NCBI GenBank assembly: GCA_028753945.1
Contig: JAPNXP010000001.1
Coordinates: 10,840,501 to 10,904,500, forward strand
Length of the DNA stretch: 64,000 nt
Direction of reading: 5' to 3'
Source of the DNA: Hexactinellida sp. DTS-2022
Taxonomy: Eukaryota > Porifera > Hexactinellida
Shown: positions 46,538 through 57,812 of the stretch, in pieces
Layout of the letters: each line of letters starts with the position of its first letter
Numbering within the stretch: the first letter of the stretch is position 1
Notes under the pieces: generated by a model
Told to the model about the DNA's origin: nothing
What the model saw: only the letters and a program-made list of their open reading frames with translations
The model's database searches: none
Position numbers and translations under genes: made by a program

Positions 46538-46701
46538 TCAATTATAAGTTGTACCTCTTCTTTATTCCAGATACGAGATTTTGGTTCCTGTTTTTGGCCA
46601 AGACTTCGAAGATTCTCGAACTTAAGACAGTGATACTTTAACCGATTGTCAGACATACAATATGAAGACGTGAAATTATATAAAACTATGATATTAATAT
46701 T

Positions 46702-47372
46702 ATTGTTGCAGTGTATATGCACTTTCGGTGTACATGCATGTACACTGGTGTATATGCACTTTGATAAGTCACTTTTAATTAAGTGCATATGTTACAGTGT
46801 ATATGCACTTTCGGTGTACATGCATGTGCACCAGTGTACATGCATGTACACCAGCTTCTTGGTGTACATGTGTTGCAGTCCAAGTGCGTTTCAACTCCAA
46901 ACGCGTTTGGCGCATTTTAATTCAGCCAAACGCGTTTGGCGTGTTTATATACGCCATTCGCGTTTTTAACATTATTTCTTTTTATTTGTTGTTATTTAAT
47001 TAATGCTAGTTAGATTATTCACAAACAGAGTATGTATCTAATTAATATTCAAATATCTGTTCTACAATATTTACTGTTAATTTTAATCTCTGTACTAAAA
47101 TAATACCATTGCGACTTATACTAAATATTTAAAACCATTGTGAATTAAAAACAATTCACGTTCAACTAAGTAATTGAACAATATGTACCTCGCCTTAGAG
47201 GGAAATATAATTCCGAATAATTCAAAATTATTTGTATTGTTGAACAAAATTTGAATTAAATAACAACAAAATAAAAATAAAAACGCGAATGGCGTATATA
47301 AACACGCCAAACGCGTTTGGCGTTGAAACGCACTTGGACTGCAACACATATACACCAGTGTAAACGCACTGG
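46702..47372. mobile_element. Palindrome-rich fold-back element
   Basis: Left arm 46702-46970 and right arm 47280-47372 mirror each other (GCGTTTGGCGTGTTTATATA / TATATAAACACGCCAAACGC; GTGTTGCAGTCCAAGTGCG / CGCACTTGGACTGCAACAC). The arms contain perfect palindromes CCAAACGCGTTTGG and TGTACATGCATGTACA-type units. The left part adds TGTATATGCACTT units shared with the element at 51.8 kb. Non-coding. Confidence 0.82.
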
Positions 47373-47395
47373 AAATATATATTTTAGATAATGGG

Positions 47396-47812
47396 CGGCT
47401 AAAATGTAATTAATTAATGAAGATTCTTATTTGGAAGTCTTTATAATTCAAACATTAATTAATTAAATTATATTGAACTAAGATGAAATGTATTTTGAAT
47501 TCTATTTAAATCCTTCCTTGTATCTACAATGCAATAGTATTCAAGGTTTGAAAATTAACCAGAAGAAGCACACTCCCATCCCGTCTGTGAGGGTTTTTTT
47601 TCGTTTATTGTAAAATTGTGAGAAAATATACATGTCAAATTAACTACCGTTGTCATTATTTTATTAGTTCCATAGTTCCTAGTGTTCTAGATTAATATGC
47701 AGTCTTGCACATTTCAATCACATTCCATTCTAAACGTGTTCAAGGTTAAAAGCAAGACTAAAATGCAACAATGACTTACTCGTTGCAAGTAATTGTACAC
47801 TACAGTCGAAAT
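47396..47812. other. Intergenic, nothing recognised
   Basis: AT-rich with no supportable feature; 47375-47400 (TATATATTTTAGATAATGGG) is shared in reverse with 51740-51780, beside the related fold-back. Confidence 0.4.
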
Positions 47813-47979
47813 CGGATTATTTTGTCACCGGATTATTTTGTCTTATCGGATTATTTTGTCCTAATATTCGAGGAAAAATCTGATTTACCATTACGAATTA
47901 TCGGGTTTATTTGTCTTATCGGATTATTTTGTCGAATTATCCATGCAAAGAATTGGACAAAATAATCCGATTTCGACTG
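47813..47979. mobile_element. pogo-type MITE (CAGTCGAAATCGGATTATTT)
   Basis: Ends CAGTCGAAATCGGATTATTT and AATAATCCGATTTCGACTG flanked by TA (47811-47812 and 47980-47981). The interior repeats CGGATTATTTTGTC several times in both orientations. Confidence 0.92.
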
Positions 47980-48106
47980 TACTTTGAAGATAAGGACTTC
48001 TTCTCTTAGGTAAAAGTAATCAGATGTATAGTCGATCAACTTGGTTTACTTCAAAGGCTATATTTAAATAACTTCGCATTCTAAGTAACAAGTCTCAACT
48101 TACACA

Positions 48107-48324
48107 ATGTTTTTATTATTATTATTTTCATTTTTTCTCCTCATTCCCAGTTTTTTTCAAAACTCCCCCAGTTTTTTTCAAAATTGCCCAGACGTTTCCC
48201 CCAGCTATCGAATTAACCCAGCGTCCTTTAAAGAAACCCGTGGAAAATCTACAATATCTTTTGATCAAAGGTCTCCTACAACGATAAATTTAACATCTCC
48301 ACTCACCAACTATCGCCATACACC
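48107..48324 (+). other. Open stretch upstream of a hAT insertion
   Basis: An open frame starting MFLLLLFSFFLLIPSFFQ, with a hydrophobic beginning and Ser/Pro-rich continuation, runs up to the hAT insertion site at 48324. It may belong to the integrase-bearing element that follows the hAT copy; I do not assign a function. Confidence 0.35.
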
Positions 48325-49064
48325 CAGAGTAACCGCGTACGGCGTACTGTACGGTACGGTACGGACTTAGTACGCAGATTTTCCTTCCGTACCGTACTTA
48401 CGCACTCTGTACGCACTCCGTACGTACTTTTTTAATGATAGTATAGAATCTTATCTTTTAGCACTTTATTCTTTTTCTAATCGAATAATAAGTTAGGTAA
48501 AATTATCAAGATTAACTATCGATCCTTAGTAGAAAATTCAATTTGCCTTTGTATTGGTTTGAACTTTGTGGTATTTTTAATTTTTGTTGGGTTCTGTATT
48601 TTCAAACTATACATCTATATATAAACCTCCCGAATACGAAGTAGTATATTTCATTCCGATCATTTTTGGATGACCTATGGTCACCGAAGTTTACCTCTAG
48701 TCGTCATCCTACCCAGAATTTTTTTCTTCTTCAGCAAAAGTGGGAGGTTTGGGTGGAGTGATATCTCGAAAATTATAAAAAATAAACTTGAAAACTAAAT
48801 GGTAGAGTTACTTCTTATCGGATGAAGAAACTTTACTTATTCGCCGAAAATGCATTTTATCAATAAAGTAATTGATGAATTTATTTATTCTAACTATAAT
48901 AGATTAGATCCTTGTTTATTAATTATTTTTCGAATTATAGAAATACTTGTATATATTGTTAATTGTTCACAACGTATTATTGCGTACCGTACGACGTACC
49001 GTACGAAATAATACGGTACGGAGACTCTCCGTACCGTACCGTACGAACGTGCGCGGTTACTCTG
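48325..49064. mobile_element. hAT MITE with GTACG-rich ends, 740 bp
   Basis: Perfect 13 bp termini CAGAGTAACCGCG and CGCGGTTACTCTG, then mirrored GTACGGTACGGTACGG tracts. Perfect 8 bp duplication CATACACC (48317-48324 and 49065-49072). No transposase. It is inserted beside or within the 5' region of the integrase-bearing element. Confidence 0.95.
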
Positions 49065-51490
49065 CATACACCCGAATTTTTTGTCCTCAATATTACTTTT
49101 CCATTTAACAAAAGGTGTAACAATAAACGGAAATCAAGAAAGTCCACCTTCTCTAAATCCACCTTTAAAATATATGTATATGATTATTTTGTAAATATTC
49201 TTGTTTTATCTGGTGATATTGAATCAAACCCTGGGCCCACACGATATGAGGAATTTACAGAGAAATTGGACAAAGTGCTCACTTTGAAAAACTCAACTTG
49301 TCAGATATTCTCTCGGGAGGACATAAATAAGAAAATCAGTTCACTACTAGTGTCGAGACCAATTGAAACGAACGAGATTGAAAAATGGACAAGAGTTCAA
49401 AAAAATTATAATCTGGTCTCTTATCAGGGGACTCATATTCTCTATAGAAAGGGAAAAGGGGATCTACCCGCTAAAAGAGTCATTGCTATAGGGAGATATT
49501 TGAAACTCTTGACAAAATTCACCAATCTGAGGGGAAACATTTTGGAAGAACTAAGTTGTATAAAAATGTTGCACAACAGTACTATGGTATAACGGAGGAA
49601 ATATGCGGCTTGTATGTAAGCCATGTAAGACTTGTCATCTAAAGAAAGCTAAGAAATCCCTCAAATCAGTAGTTACTAAACCTATTGCGTCGCATAACTA
49701 TCTATCCCGAGGCCAAGTGGATCTGATTGATTTAAGTGATATGAATTTATCAGCAAATATGTCACCAGATAATGTCACACCCTATAAGTTTCTGTTGACG
49801 TATATTGATCATTTCACGAAGAAACTGAGCTTAGCTCCTCTTCGACAAAAAACCGCAAGTGAAGTTTGTGAAAGTTTACTTGATATTTTCTGTGAGCAAG
49901 GACCACCGCAGATATTACACTCGGATAATGGTCGTGAGTTTAAATATCAACTACTCTTCTCCACATTAGCTGAAAAGTGGCCTAGCACCAAAATTGTACA
50001 CGGGAAACCCCGACACCCTGAGTGCCAGGGAGCAGTAGAAAGGGTTAATAGGGAAGTAAAAGATGCTCTATTTGCAATGATGCTGGAAAACAATGACCAG
50101 TGCTGGTTTAAATACTTGAGATGGGTCAAGTGGAATTATAACACGAGCTACCACACTACAATTAGAATGAGTCCTTATGAGGCCGTGTTTGCAAAGAAAC
50201 CCTATTTCGGTTTGAGTCAATTGTCTATCCCAAGTGAATATTGGTCTAACATCAATCATGAAGAAGAGCTACTAAATTTCATATCAGAGGTAAGCTCCTA
50301 AAGAAGAATATATTCTTAATTCCATCTTGTGTTGATTTGGAAATACTATATTTAGGCTATAATTTAATAGTATATAATTACTAGGTGAATACAGTACAAA
50401 CACGCGAAACAACATCTCCAGCACTTATATCAGACGGAAACTCATGAGCACTACTCACCACTTTCCAAGTTCCCACGACCCTCTATAGTAGATGATTACG
50501 AAAGTCAAATTTCGCTCCCTCCTCTCCTGGGCACTATCATAACGGACTATAACTTCATAAATGAAAACAACGATTATCTAGCTTCAGATCTAGTTAACTC
50601 AGAGGTAGTAATTTACAACTCACGTTCCCCATATTCTAGTCCTCATCCTACAAGTACTAGTTCGTCAACTGCCAATATATATGACACAACTCTTGAAACT
50701 AACTTTCTTCGCAGGACCCCAGAGTTCAAAAGGATATTCATACTCGAATAGGCCGAATTTCGAATCAACGAGTACAGCTAGTATAAACTGTACAGTATGT
50801 GGGGGAGAGACGAGTCAAGCACATTCATGTCCGGGATGTTTCAGATACATACACATCATTTGTGGTCGCCCTGATGCTGAAGGAGAAGAAGGATTTGGTT
50901 GCTCAGTTTGGTGTCCAGCCTGTGATATGAGAAAAAAGAATGAGAAGTGCAATGAATTGAGATTGGGGATCAAGAGAAGCCAAGAAAAACTCCATACTAG
51001 GATGCTGAGTAATTCTAGTAAAAAATTCAAACAAGCACAGATAGGTGACGTGACTCAATTCTCATACCTATAACTTGTCCTGACAAGATGAGCTCAATTG
51101 GCCCTAGAAATTTAACAGGCTGTATTACACAAAAAGACAATGACCTCTACACTATTGGAACAGTTGAGGGCACTCTATCAACCAAGTACTTAAGGAGTCA
51201 ATTTAATATACTATGTCCTTCTCATTTAATTTCACCTGAAGATGTACCCCTCAGAACAATATCGCAAACAGAAACGATGCGCAAGGCCTCACTAGGCATT
51301 GAGTCAGGTTCTGCCTGTAGATGCAAGATATGCAGAACAAACAGATGCCCTTGCAAAAAAGCAGAGCGAAAATGCAATAGTAAATGCCATGGGGGAAAAA
51401 CATGCTTCAATTAATAAATAGATAGTTTTGGACGCAGCTAGATAGCGTGTTTCTATATGACCCTTATATTACTTAGTTAACAATAAATAA
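49065..51490 (+). mobile_element. Integrase-bearing element (Ginger / KRBA2-like class), fossil
   Basis: Parts in order: a 2A-like ribosome-skipping motif GDIESNPGP near 49213-49240; a lysine-rich segment; an HHCC-type zinc-binding region (CKPCKTCHLKK); an rve integrase core with DLIDLSDMN, LHSDNGREF and PECQGAVERVN supplying the D,D,E triad; a PHD-like zinc module (CTVCG...CPGCFRYIH...CPAC); and a cysteine-rich tail (CRCKICRTNRCPCKKAERKC, then a CHGGKTCFN end). Such a tail is familiar from integrase-derived proteins annotated KRBA2-like. An AATAAA polyadenylation signal lies near 51482. The element is broken, by roughly two to three reading-frame breaks plus the neighbouring hAT insertion. 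No LTRs or clear terminal repeats were found. Whether it is a Ginger-type DNA transposon or an LTR relative is not settled. Confidence 0.8.
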
Positions 51491-51779
51491 AATTGTTTGG
51501 GCATCAACTTTTAATAAACATATTTCGTTTCATTTTGAAAATTTGGGATTAGAGAAAAGATATATAGAATTTGACGGGAGATTGACCTCCTGGGTTGAGC
51601 TCCATGTCACAAGAATATTTGACTGAGCACTTCTATATTAACAATTGCAAATAATAAATTAATATAACCCAATTATAATCTAGAAATTTGACAAATATAA
51701 TTGGACACATTGTTATTTAGTTATTGTTCAAAAGTTCACATTTTAGAAGCCCATTATCTAAAATATATATTTCCAGTGC
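51490..51779. other. Spacer, nothing recognised apart from shared flank
   Basis: AT-rich. 51734-51780 matches the reverse complement of 47365-47405 at the other fold-back. Confidence 0.4.
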
Positions 51780-52805
51780 GTATATGTGTTGCAGTGTATA
51801 TGCACTTTTGGTGTACATGCATGTACACCAGTGCACATGCATGTACACTGATAAGTTGGTGTACATGCATGTACACCGGTGTATATGCACTTTATGAACT
51901 ATATTGGCTACAAGTGCATATGTTGCAGTGTATATGCACTTTTGGTGTACATGCATGTACACCAGTGCACATGCATGTACACTGATAAGTTGGTGTACAT
52001 GCATGTACACCGGTGTATATGCACTTTATGAACTATATTGACTACAAGTGTATATACACCAGTGTATACGCACTTTTATCCATTTTTAATGTCAATGGGT
52101 GCTTATAAATTTAAACTAGTATATTGTGAATTCCTGTGTATCTAAGTTATGATATAACATTGATTCTGAAATTGTACATATATTCCCTCGATGTTATATA
52201 GCTAGTATTATACATACGCATGTTATAATTATGACATACGGCGCGTGTAAATTACTTTGATAAAATTGCAATCGATTAGATTTTCACACATGCAATTGTA
52301 GGATGCATTGCTGGGAATATAATTAGAATTACCATCAAAGAATTTGGGTTTATTGAAATGCATTGCATGATTATAATTGTATCTTATCAATTAGAATCAA
52401 ATGTTATACAATTGAAACCGGTTTATTCTAAACAATTCATTTCATGGAAATAAAGGAAGAAAAATCCGATAGTTAGAATAAACCGATTGAAGATAAAACA
52501 AAATTGGAATTTCTTACACATTTAGAATAAATAGAAAACGATTAGTTACGAAAAACTGGGATTAGAAAACCTGTTTCGACTGAATCATAACTAGATAGAT
52601 ACACAGGAATTCACAATACTTAATTAAAAAATTCATAAGCACCCATTGACATAAAAAATTGATAGAAGTGCGTATACACCGGTGTATATACACTTGTAGC
52701 CAATATAGTTCATAAAGTGCATATACACCGGTGTACATGCATGTACACCAACTTATCAGTGTACATGCATGTACACCAAAAGTGCATATACACTGCAACA
52801 TATAC
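51780..52805. mobile_element. Fold-back element with TGTACATGCATGTACA arrays
   Basis: Left arm 51780-52155 and right arm 52575-52805. Ends TATATGTGTTGCAGTGTATA and TATACACTGCAACATATA. Each arm has several perfect palindromes TGTACATGCATGTACA and TATGCACTT units; the left arm has a second, duplicated ~122 bp block. The inner parts also pair (CAATGGGTGCTTATAAA / TTCATAAGCACCCATTG). The centre is AT-rich and non-coding. Open frames reading CTFGVHACT repeatedly are products of the repeat. Confidence 0.88.
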
Positions 52806-52872
52806 ACGATAAAGTGTTCTCTTTTGCTAATGGTTGTATGTTAATAGAAATAATTTGTATTTATTAATTCTA

Positions 52873-53150
52873 CGAGCCAATCGGTCTCGGTCGCCAATTA
52901 ACGGCCGCTTCGCGTCCTTTCCCTCCTGAAAAAAAACAGTAATATAAATGATAAATAAGTTAACCTTATTCTTGTAAATTACTCACTACTACTTCGTTCA
53001 TTTCAGTGTGTTATTATTTGAGAGAGGATATTTACTAACTCATGTTTTATTTTCTGCATCGTTGGTACAGGCGCGCCTAAAATTATAGACCATTTCGCGG
53101 CGTACTTTCCTCAAGTTACCATTTATAACTAGTACTTCATTTTGGGTTGT
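52873..53150 (-). mobile_element. Helitron-like 3' part
   Basis: On the minus strand, AACGGCCGCTTCGCG / GGCGACCGAGACCG sequence ends TTGGCTCG at 52873. It matches the 3' module of families A and C, partly eroded. The 5' side is unclear. Confidence 0.6.
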
Positions 53151-53159
53151 GAAGTTTGA

Positions 53160-53338
53160 TTTCAGAAGTTTGATTAAGGGAGACGAACTCCTATGTTCGT
53201 TTGTAAAATTTCTAGCAGAACTCAGAAAGCCACAAAAAAAGAGAAATCTAATAATGAACTATAGTAACTAGCGCGCTACGCTTGCTAGGTTACTTGGCAA
53301 CGTGTGAGGCGCATTGTTTTAATAGTATAAATATTCAC
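53160..53338 (-). repeat. Duplicated intron-like segment, copy 2
   Basis: Close match to 43690-43903, with an internal ~15 bp deletion (ACAACACACATAAGAAT region). It begins GTGAATATT on the minus strand directly after the exon-like segment. Confidence 0.8.
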
Positions 53339-53463
53339 CTGTTTTTACATGGGAGCACTGGCACCCATTTCGCTCTCTGATGAGGAAACCCCAAACCTCT
53401 GGGCCCCCACATCAATTTAGCGCCAACAAACTTGACATGCTGGGTGACAAGCCCACTCAGTGT
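53339..53463 (-). CDS. Candidate exon paralogous to 43904-44229
   Basis: Minus strand: an acceptor CCCTTCCTTTTCAG precedes ACACTGAGTGGG, and the donor GTGAATATT follows 53339. In phase 0 it reads TLSGLVTQHVKFVGAKLMWG, then PRGLGFPHQRAKWVPVLPCK and N, aligning with TMSDHVTDQGQLVRIILGLG in the other copy, with the same phase-2 donor. The frame stays open upstream of the acceptor too, as in the other copy, so the splice site is uncertain. No domain recognised. Confidence 0.4.
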
Positions 53464-53728
53464 CTGAAAAGGAAGGGGGATTCTGAGGCAGGCGTGTGTC
53501 CGCAACTTTGGGTTCTGACTAAGTCCCTACAAACCGGGGTACTCATTTAAATGCTGGGGCCACTGTGATAGAGTACGTATAGTTGGCACAGTAAAAATAT
53601 GATTAGGACAGTTGGTGGAAGTATCATTATTATGGAAAACTCTAGATAATATAATATTGAAGTGCATTTTAAAGTGCAAAAATGCTTTTCTTGTGTTTCG
53701 TGAAACAGTTAAGCATACGTATACTTAC

Positions 53729-54067
53729 GTATATGTGCAGTGGTTACGCTTGCTTGCGGTGTTTGCATAGGAGAATGAGATGGCATGGGGACTACAGTGG
53801 CAGCCTGCGGGCGATTACGACAGATCTTCTTGGTGGCGTGAAGTCTGAGTGGTGATTTCATGAGACTAGCTTGCGCCTTTCTCTTCTTCGAACCATATTT
53901 CGTCTTGCCAGTGAATTTCCTAGGACAAGATTTCGACTGATGCCACAGAAATCGAAGGTTTGGGACAATCCAGTGGTAGGAGTGACATCAAGGTAGTATT
54001 CAGATGGGCTTTCGCTACGGGGGTCAGTAGAAGTTTCCGGTATATAGTCTGTGTCGTGTTTAGACAA
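53729..54067 (-). CDS. Candidate upstream exon(s), basic protein, unknown
   Basis: Minus strand ATG at 54067 opens MSKHDTDYIPETSTDPRSES, an acidic Ser/Thr-rich start. Further along, in another frame, KFTGKTKYGSKKRKAQASLM continues open to a consensus donor GTAAGTATACG after 53729. The two frames do not join without an intron or a frameshift, and the phase does not fit the candidate exon at 53339-53463. It may be a decayed or alternatively spliced gene piece. Confidence 0.3.
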
Positions 54068-54119
54068 AAAGGTGAATTAGGATTCTAATATTCAAAACAA
54101 CAAGCTGAAAATATAATTG

Positions 54120-54306
54120 AAAAGGAGCCTCCCATAACGGACACTCCAAATAGCGGACAACCTCTAAATAACGGACAACCCTCGTGGCACGGATTTATTT
54201 ATTTAGCATATGTCTAATAGAAAAGCAACCTCTAAATAGCGGACAACCTCTAAATAACGGACAACGGTTCCGGTCCCAAGGTGTCCGTTGTTCAGAGGCT
54301 CTACTG
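54120..54306. mobile_element. pogo-type MITE
   Basis: GGAGCCTCCCATAACGGACA at the left pairs with TGTCCGTTGTTCAGAGGCTC at the right; the right terminus is CTCTACTG before TA. The interior repeats CTCTAAATAACGGACAACC. Confidence 0.8.
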
Positions 54307-54780
54307 TATATGCAAGATGTGACGCGAACGCGTACGTAAACAATAACAGGTTTAATGAATGTAAGAGAAATACTAATAAGTTTTGCTATATAACTAAACT
54401 ACCTAAGATATGTTTAACTAATCTACTAAGTAAGATCCCTAAGGTTAACTAACAACTACTGAGCGTTACAAAGAGACAGCCAGACTTCTTGTTTCCGGTC
54501 TGAAATATATTGTCGAAAAGGCTCGCTCCCTAAACTGTTAAACCCCCGTTCCATGAAAATAGGATCCCCACTGACTCGTGGGTTACAGACTTAAACTTAT
54601 CAAGAGCCCTCGTCAGCATGTCTCTAGCATTGGTTTTAGCCATTTGTGGCATAGCAATTGAAAAATGTTAAAACTTCCTAAAAACTTTTCTTTACAAAGA
54701 GGATACAACCAAATCCTGGGAAAGGAACTACAATGGAACTTGTATACAACGGCCCCCGTTTAGACGAGCATATCCATACA
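54307..54780. other. Intergenic, nothing recognised
   Basis: No gene, array or paired end could be supported. Confidence 0.4.
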
Positions 54781-54827
54781 GTCTAACGAACATCTTCAGT
54801 AAAAATCAATAGCTTAGAGGCTATATG

Positions 54828-54945
54828 GGATTTAAATGACTTCGTTATAAGCGGAATTTCGTTATTTCCATTTCGTTGTAACCGAAGTTTTAATAATGTA
54901 ATAGGATTTCCGGACCTTTGACTGACTTCGTTATAAGCAAGCACT
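54828..54945. mobile_element. Short pogo-type MITE fragment
   Basis: GACTTCGTTATAAGC occurs at both sides (54838 and 54923) with TTCGTTGTAACCGAAGTTTT between. Right-end TA and termini are not clean. It lies at the 3' side of the reverse transcriptase fragment. Confidence 0.5.
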
Positions 54946-55417
54946 TTTTGCTGGCTCAGTGCTGGCTGTTCATGTATATTTTCCCATCGGATATAGCATT
55001 GTCGAGACAAGCTCTGTGTAAGTGGCGTGATCTGGGTGGCAAGATCTGTTGGACTAGTTCGGAGGAGGCAGCAGTAGAGGCTATAAAAGCAGACGGCGCA
55101 AGCTGCACTGCACTCCGGATTCCTAGCCCGCCAGAGCCAACCGGAAGACTTGCTGGAGTCCATGTAGACTCGTTATCTCGAAAAGATATATTCAATATAC
55201 TGCTGGTTAATGACTTCAAAAGGTCGTCGTAGATAGAAAGGTCACCAGATTCATAACAGGGAGTGGTCCGAAGAATGTAGAGCATTTTGGGTAGTGCAAG
55301 GAGAGATAGGGCATCCTGCGAATGGAAATACTTGAGCCTCTCTCCTATTATCTCTAGTTTGCTCACTTCTTGTTTTCTCTTAATTACGATTATAGACATG
55401 TACATGAGAGCAATCAA
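54946..55417 (-). pseudogene. LINE-like reverse transcriptase, C-terminal fragment
   Basis: The frame KMLYILRTTPCYESGDLSIY followed by SLTSSILNISFRDNESTWTP, ASLPVGSGGLGIRSAVQLAP and SAFIASTAASSELVQQILPP matches the thumb/C-terminal region of reverse-transcriptase proteins common in invertebrate genomes. The catalytic FADD-box region is missing, so only a 5'-truncated piece is present, as is usual for non-LTR copies. It ends against the MITE fragment. The exact clade is not determined. Confidence 0.75.
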
Positions 55418-55612
55418 TCTGAAGTATTTTTACTGCCAGTGTGCATAAGTATTGAAAGTTCCATGGAATTGTTTAAGATTACTCAAAAATACTGGTTTGT
55501 CATTGGATCCATGGTTCAGAAATGACCAAGATTTGTTAAGTAACCACAAATGTCAGTTATTATAACAAATTATACCTTCAATATTTAAATTATTTCTAAA
55601 CATTATGGTTGT

Positions 55613-55840
55613 CCTGTTGTATGACAGTTTTACTACCATGACAGACTTACTACCTCTATTACTAGTACCATGGATGTTCTCTATCCATGACAGATTTACT
55701 ACCTTACATGACAGAATTACTACCCTTTGATCATGACTTGACTATTACTAAGCACTTTTAATGGCTTCTTTCTTCTACTTTACTAAATACAAACAGTATG
55801 TATTCAATATAGGAAATATTTACTTGTATCTTTAAACAAA
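55613..55840. mobile_element. TGTTG...CAACA element, copy 3, one end only
   Basis: TGTTGTATGACAGTTTTACT and the spaced TTACTACC motifs match the termini of 13751-14681 and 32478-37870, and the match continues to TATTTACTTGTATCTTTAAA at 55840, where R1 copy 2 begins. No opposite end was found. Confidence 0.85.
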
Positions 55841-55845
55841 TTTAT

Positions 55846-56132
55846 TACTGTACCGACTATACTATAGTATAGTGGCCCAGTTTTGGAATCACTGCCTTTA
55901 TTATTACTGTGCCGACTATACTATAGTATAGTGGCCCAGTATTGGAATCACTGCCTTTATTTTTATTACTGTGCCGACTATACTATAGTGGCCCAGTATT
56001 GGAATCTGCCTTTATTATTATTATTATTACTGTGCCGACTATACTATAGTATAGTGGCCCAGTATTGGAATCACTGCCTTTGTTATTTTTACTGTGCCGA
56101 CTATACTATAGTATAGTGGCCCAGTATTGGAA
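55846..56132 (-). repeat. Minisatellite with 18 bp palindrome, R1 copy 2
   Basis: Five units of about 60 bp, each with TACTGTGCCGACTATACTAT and AGTATAGTGGCCCAGT; one unit has lost part of the palindrome. Open frames across it are repeat artefacts. Confidence 0.92.
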
Positions 56133-57337
56133 TCACTGCCTTTATTATTATTTTATTTTTTATTTTTTCTCCGTAGACCTGTATACATTGAGGGCTGAAA
56201 CTTGGCATGTAGTTGCGGAGTGACCGTCTAATTTGCACCTGGGGTTACGGTTTTTTATCAAATGATTTCAACACCTATTTAAACTAATTATGGCTCATAA
56301 CATGAAATAATTAATATTGAGCTTGATAAAATTTGCATATACGGATAGAGAATTAAATTCTCACCTTTTCACAGTGCACGAATTTTCAAATTGGGCTTAG
56401 ATTGTGCCATATTTGAGTTGCAAATTTCCTTTGTTTACTCACACTTCAATTTCAATAAAACTGTTAAATCTTATTGTTTCAACTTGTAATAATTATATTG
56501 ATTCAACTTGTGCGATCGAGTAGGCTTCTATTTTCTAATTGAAACCTAAGATTTTACATTCCACAACAACGACAGATTAAGTGATTATATTTATTTCTGC
56601 GAGAATATTCTTGCACAATTAATGTACTGACGTAACTAATTATAATTCATTCATTCTGTATTTAACTTATAGAGACGGTTCCAATTAGATTATTGGGGTT
56701 ATCGAGTGCGTGGAATTCAAATATTATAGTGAAATTCAATTTAAATTATTATTAATTGCAAATATTTGAACTTAATTTATTTTGCTGTATATAATAATGG
56801 TGTTAAATAATTAATACATTAATTACATTTTTATACTAATTAGCTAAATATCATAAATCTCAGAGATCATAGAAGATAGAAACAAACTTTCAATTTATCA
56901 ATTGGTCCTTATGGCACGTGCCACCTATACAAGTGGGCCTTGACACCTTGAGGTGATGATGACATCGATAAAAAAATGTGTTTTACAATTTTGTTAATTC
57001 GATATTTAAAATGGGTTAGTTGATGTTGGGTGATGACCCAACACTCACATAAAAAATGCTGAGTCATCAGCTATTATATTCTACTCAAACTTGAATATCT
57101 CTAAAATGAAGTGAACTAAATGGAAACTTCCACCACTCTAAGGGTCGATGCATTGTGTATCACCTTTTTGAAATAATTTGACACCTTCATAGTGATGATG
57201 ACATGGCGAAAAAAAATCCAAAATTGCAGCCTGTGCCGACAGCATGTTCCTTTGGAGGCACTATCAATAAACCACCACCAAAATATAGTGCCACCAAAGG
57301 AACATGCGTCGGCACAGGCTGCAATTTTGGATTTTTT
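55846..57337 (-). mobile_element. R1 repeat, copy 2
   Basis: Inverted copy of 2641-4215: the fold-back is at 57203-57337 (AATCCAAAATTGCAGCC and GGCTGCAATTTTGGATT), the AT-rich body at 56135-57200, and the minisatellite at 55846-56132 on the outside. Shared body blocks include TCATAGTGATGATGACATGG and GACACCTTGAGGTGATGATG. Confidence 0.78.
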
Positions 57338-57346
57338 AGAATCGTA

Positions 57347-57598
57347 TTTCAGTTTCTGCTTATTAATATAAATCCCGGAAGAGGAGACGTCCCTGACACT
57401 AGGTGTCCCCTGGCTAGCGGGTACACGTATGATAACGTGCTTCATATTCATGGTGTACTCCCAGACAGTGGTGATGTCGCAGCCTCTCCTACCGAGCGTG
57501 TAGTCCCTCTCCGGCTGCAGGAGGTATACCGTCTCCCGTTCGCTGATAGTGGAATAATAACCACATTATCTACGAGAGTGAAGCGATATAGGAAATAA
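57347..57598 (+). CDS. Possible terminal exon, unknown protein
   Basis: After an acceptor-like GTATTTCAG at 57339-57348, a frame is open to TAA at 57596-57598: FLLININPGRGDVPDTRCPL, then ASGYTYDNVLHIHGVLPDSG and a basic end STRVKRYRK. Base composition is less AT-rich than its surroundings. It directly abuts the fold-back of R1 copy 2, so any upstream exons would be displaced by that insertion. No domain recognised; could be a chance frame. Confidence 0.3.
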   Translation, partial: FQFLLININPGRGDVPDTRCPLASGYTYDNVLHIHGVLPDSGDVAASPTERVVPLRLQEVYRLPFADSGIITTLSTRVKRYRK

Positions 57599-57812
57599 GA
57601 ACAAACAGGTTCCAGAGATATATCTGCAATAGTTATATACAATAGATAGAAATGTATAATATAAGTGTGTTCAGATTCAGAAGCAGCAAGCTAACTAAGG
57701 GGCTGGCAGTACCTACACCTCCCTGTCAGGCAGCAGCCCGGCCTTCCTATGCAGGCCCTGGGCTAAATACATGTATTTAATGACGCCCACTTTTATTGCG
57801 CTTTTTAATTAA

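Noticed and set aside
51701-52807. Open frames with repeated CTFGVHACT-like peptides, also at 46.6-47.0 kb.
   Set aside because: Products of palindromic TGTACATGCATGTACA units, open on both strands.
55883-56116. Open frame with repeated CRLYYSIVAQYWN-like peptides.
   Set aside because: Translation of the R1 minisatellite.
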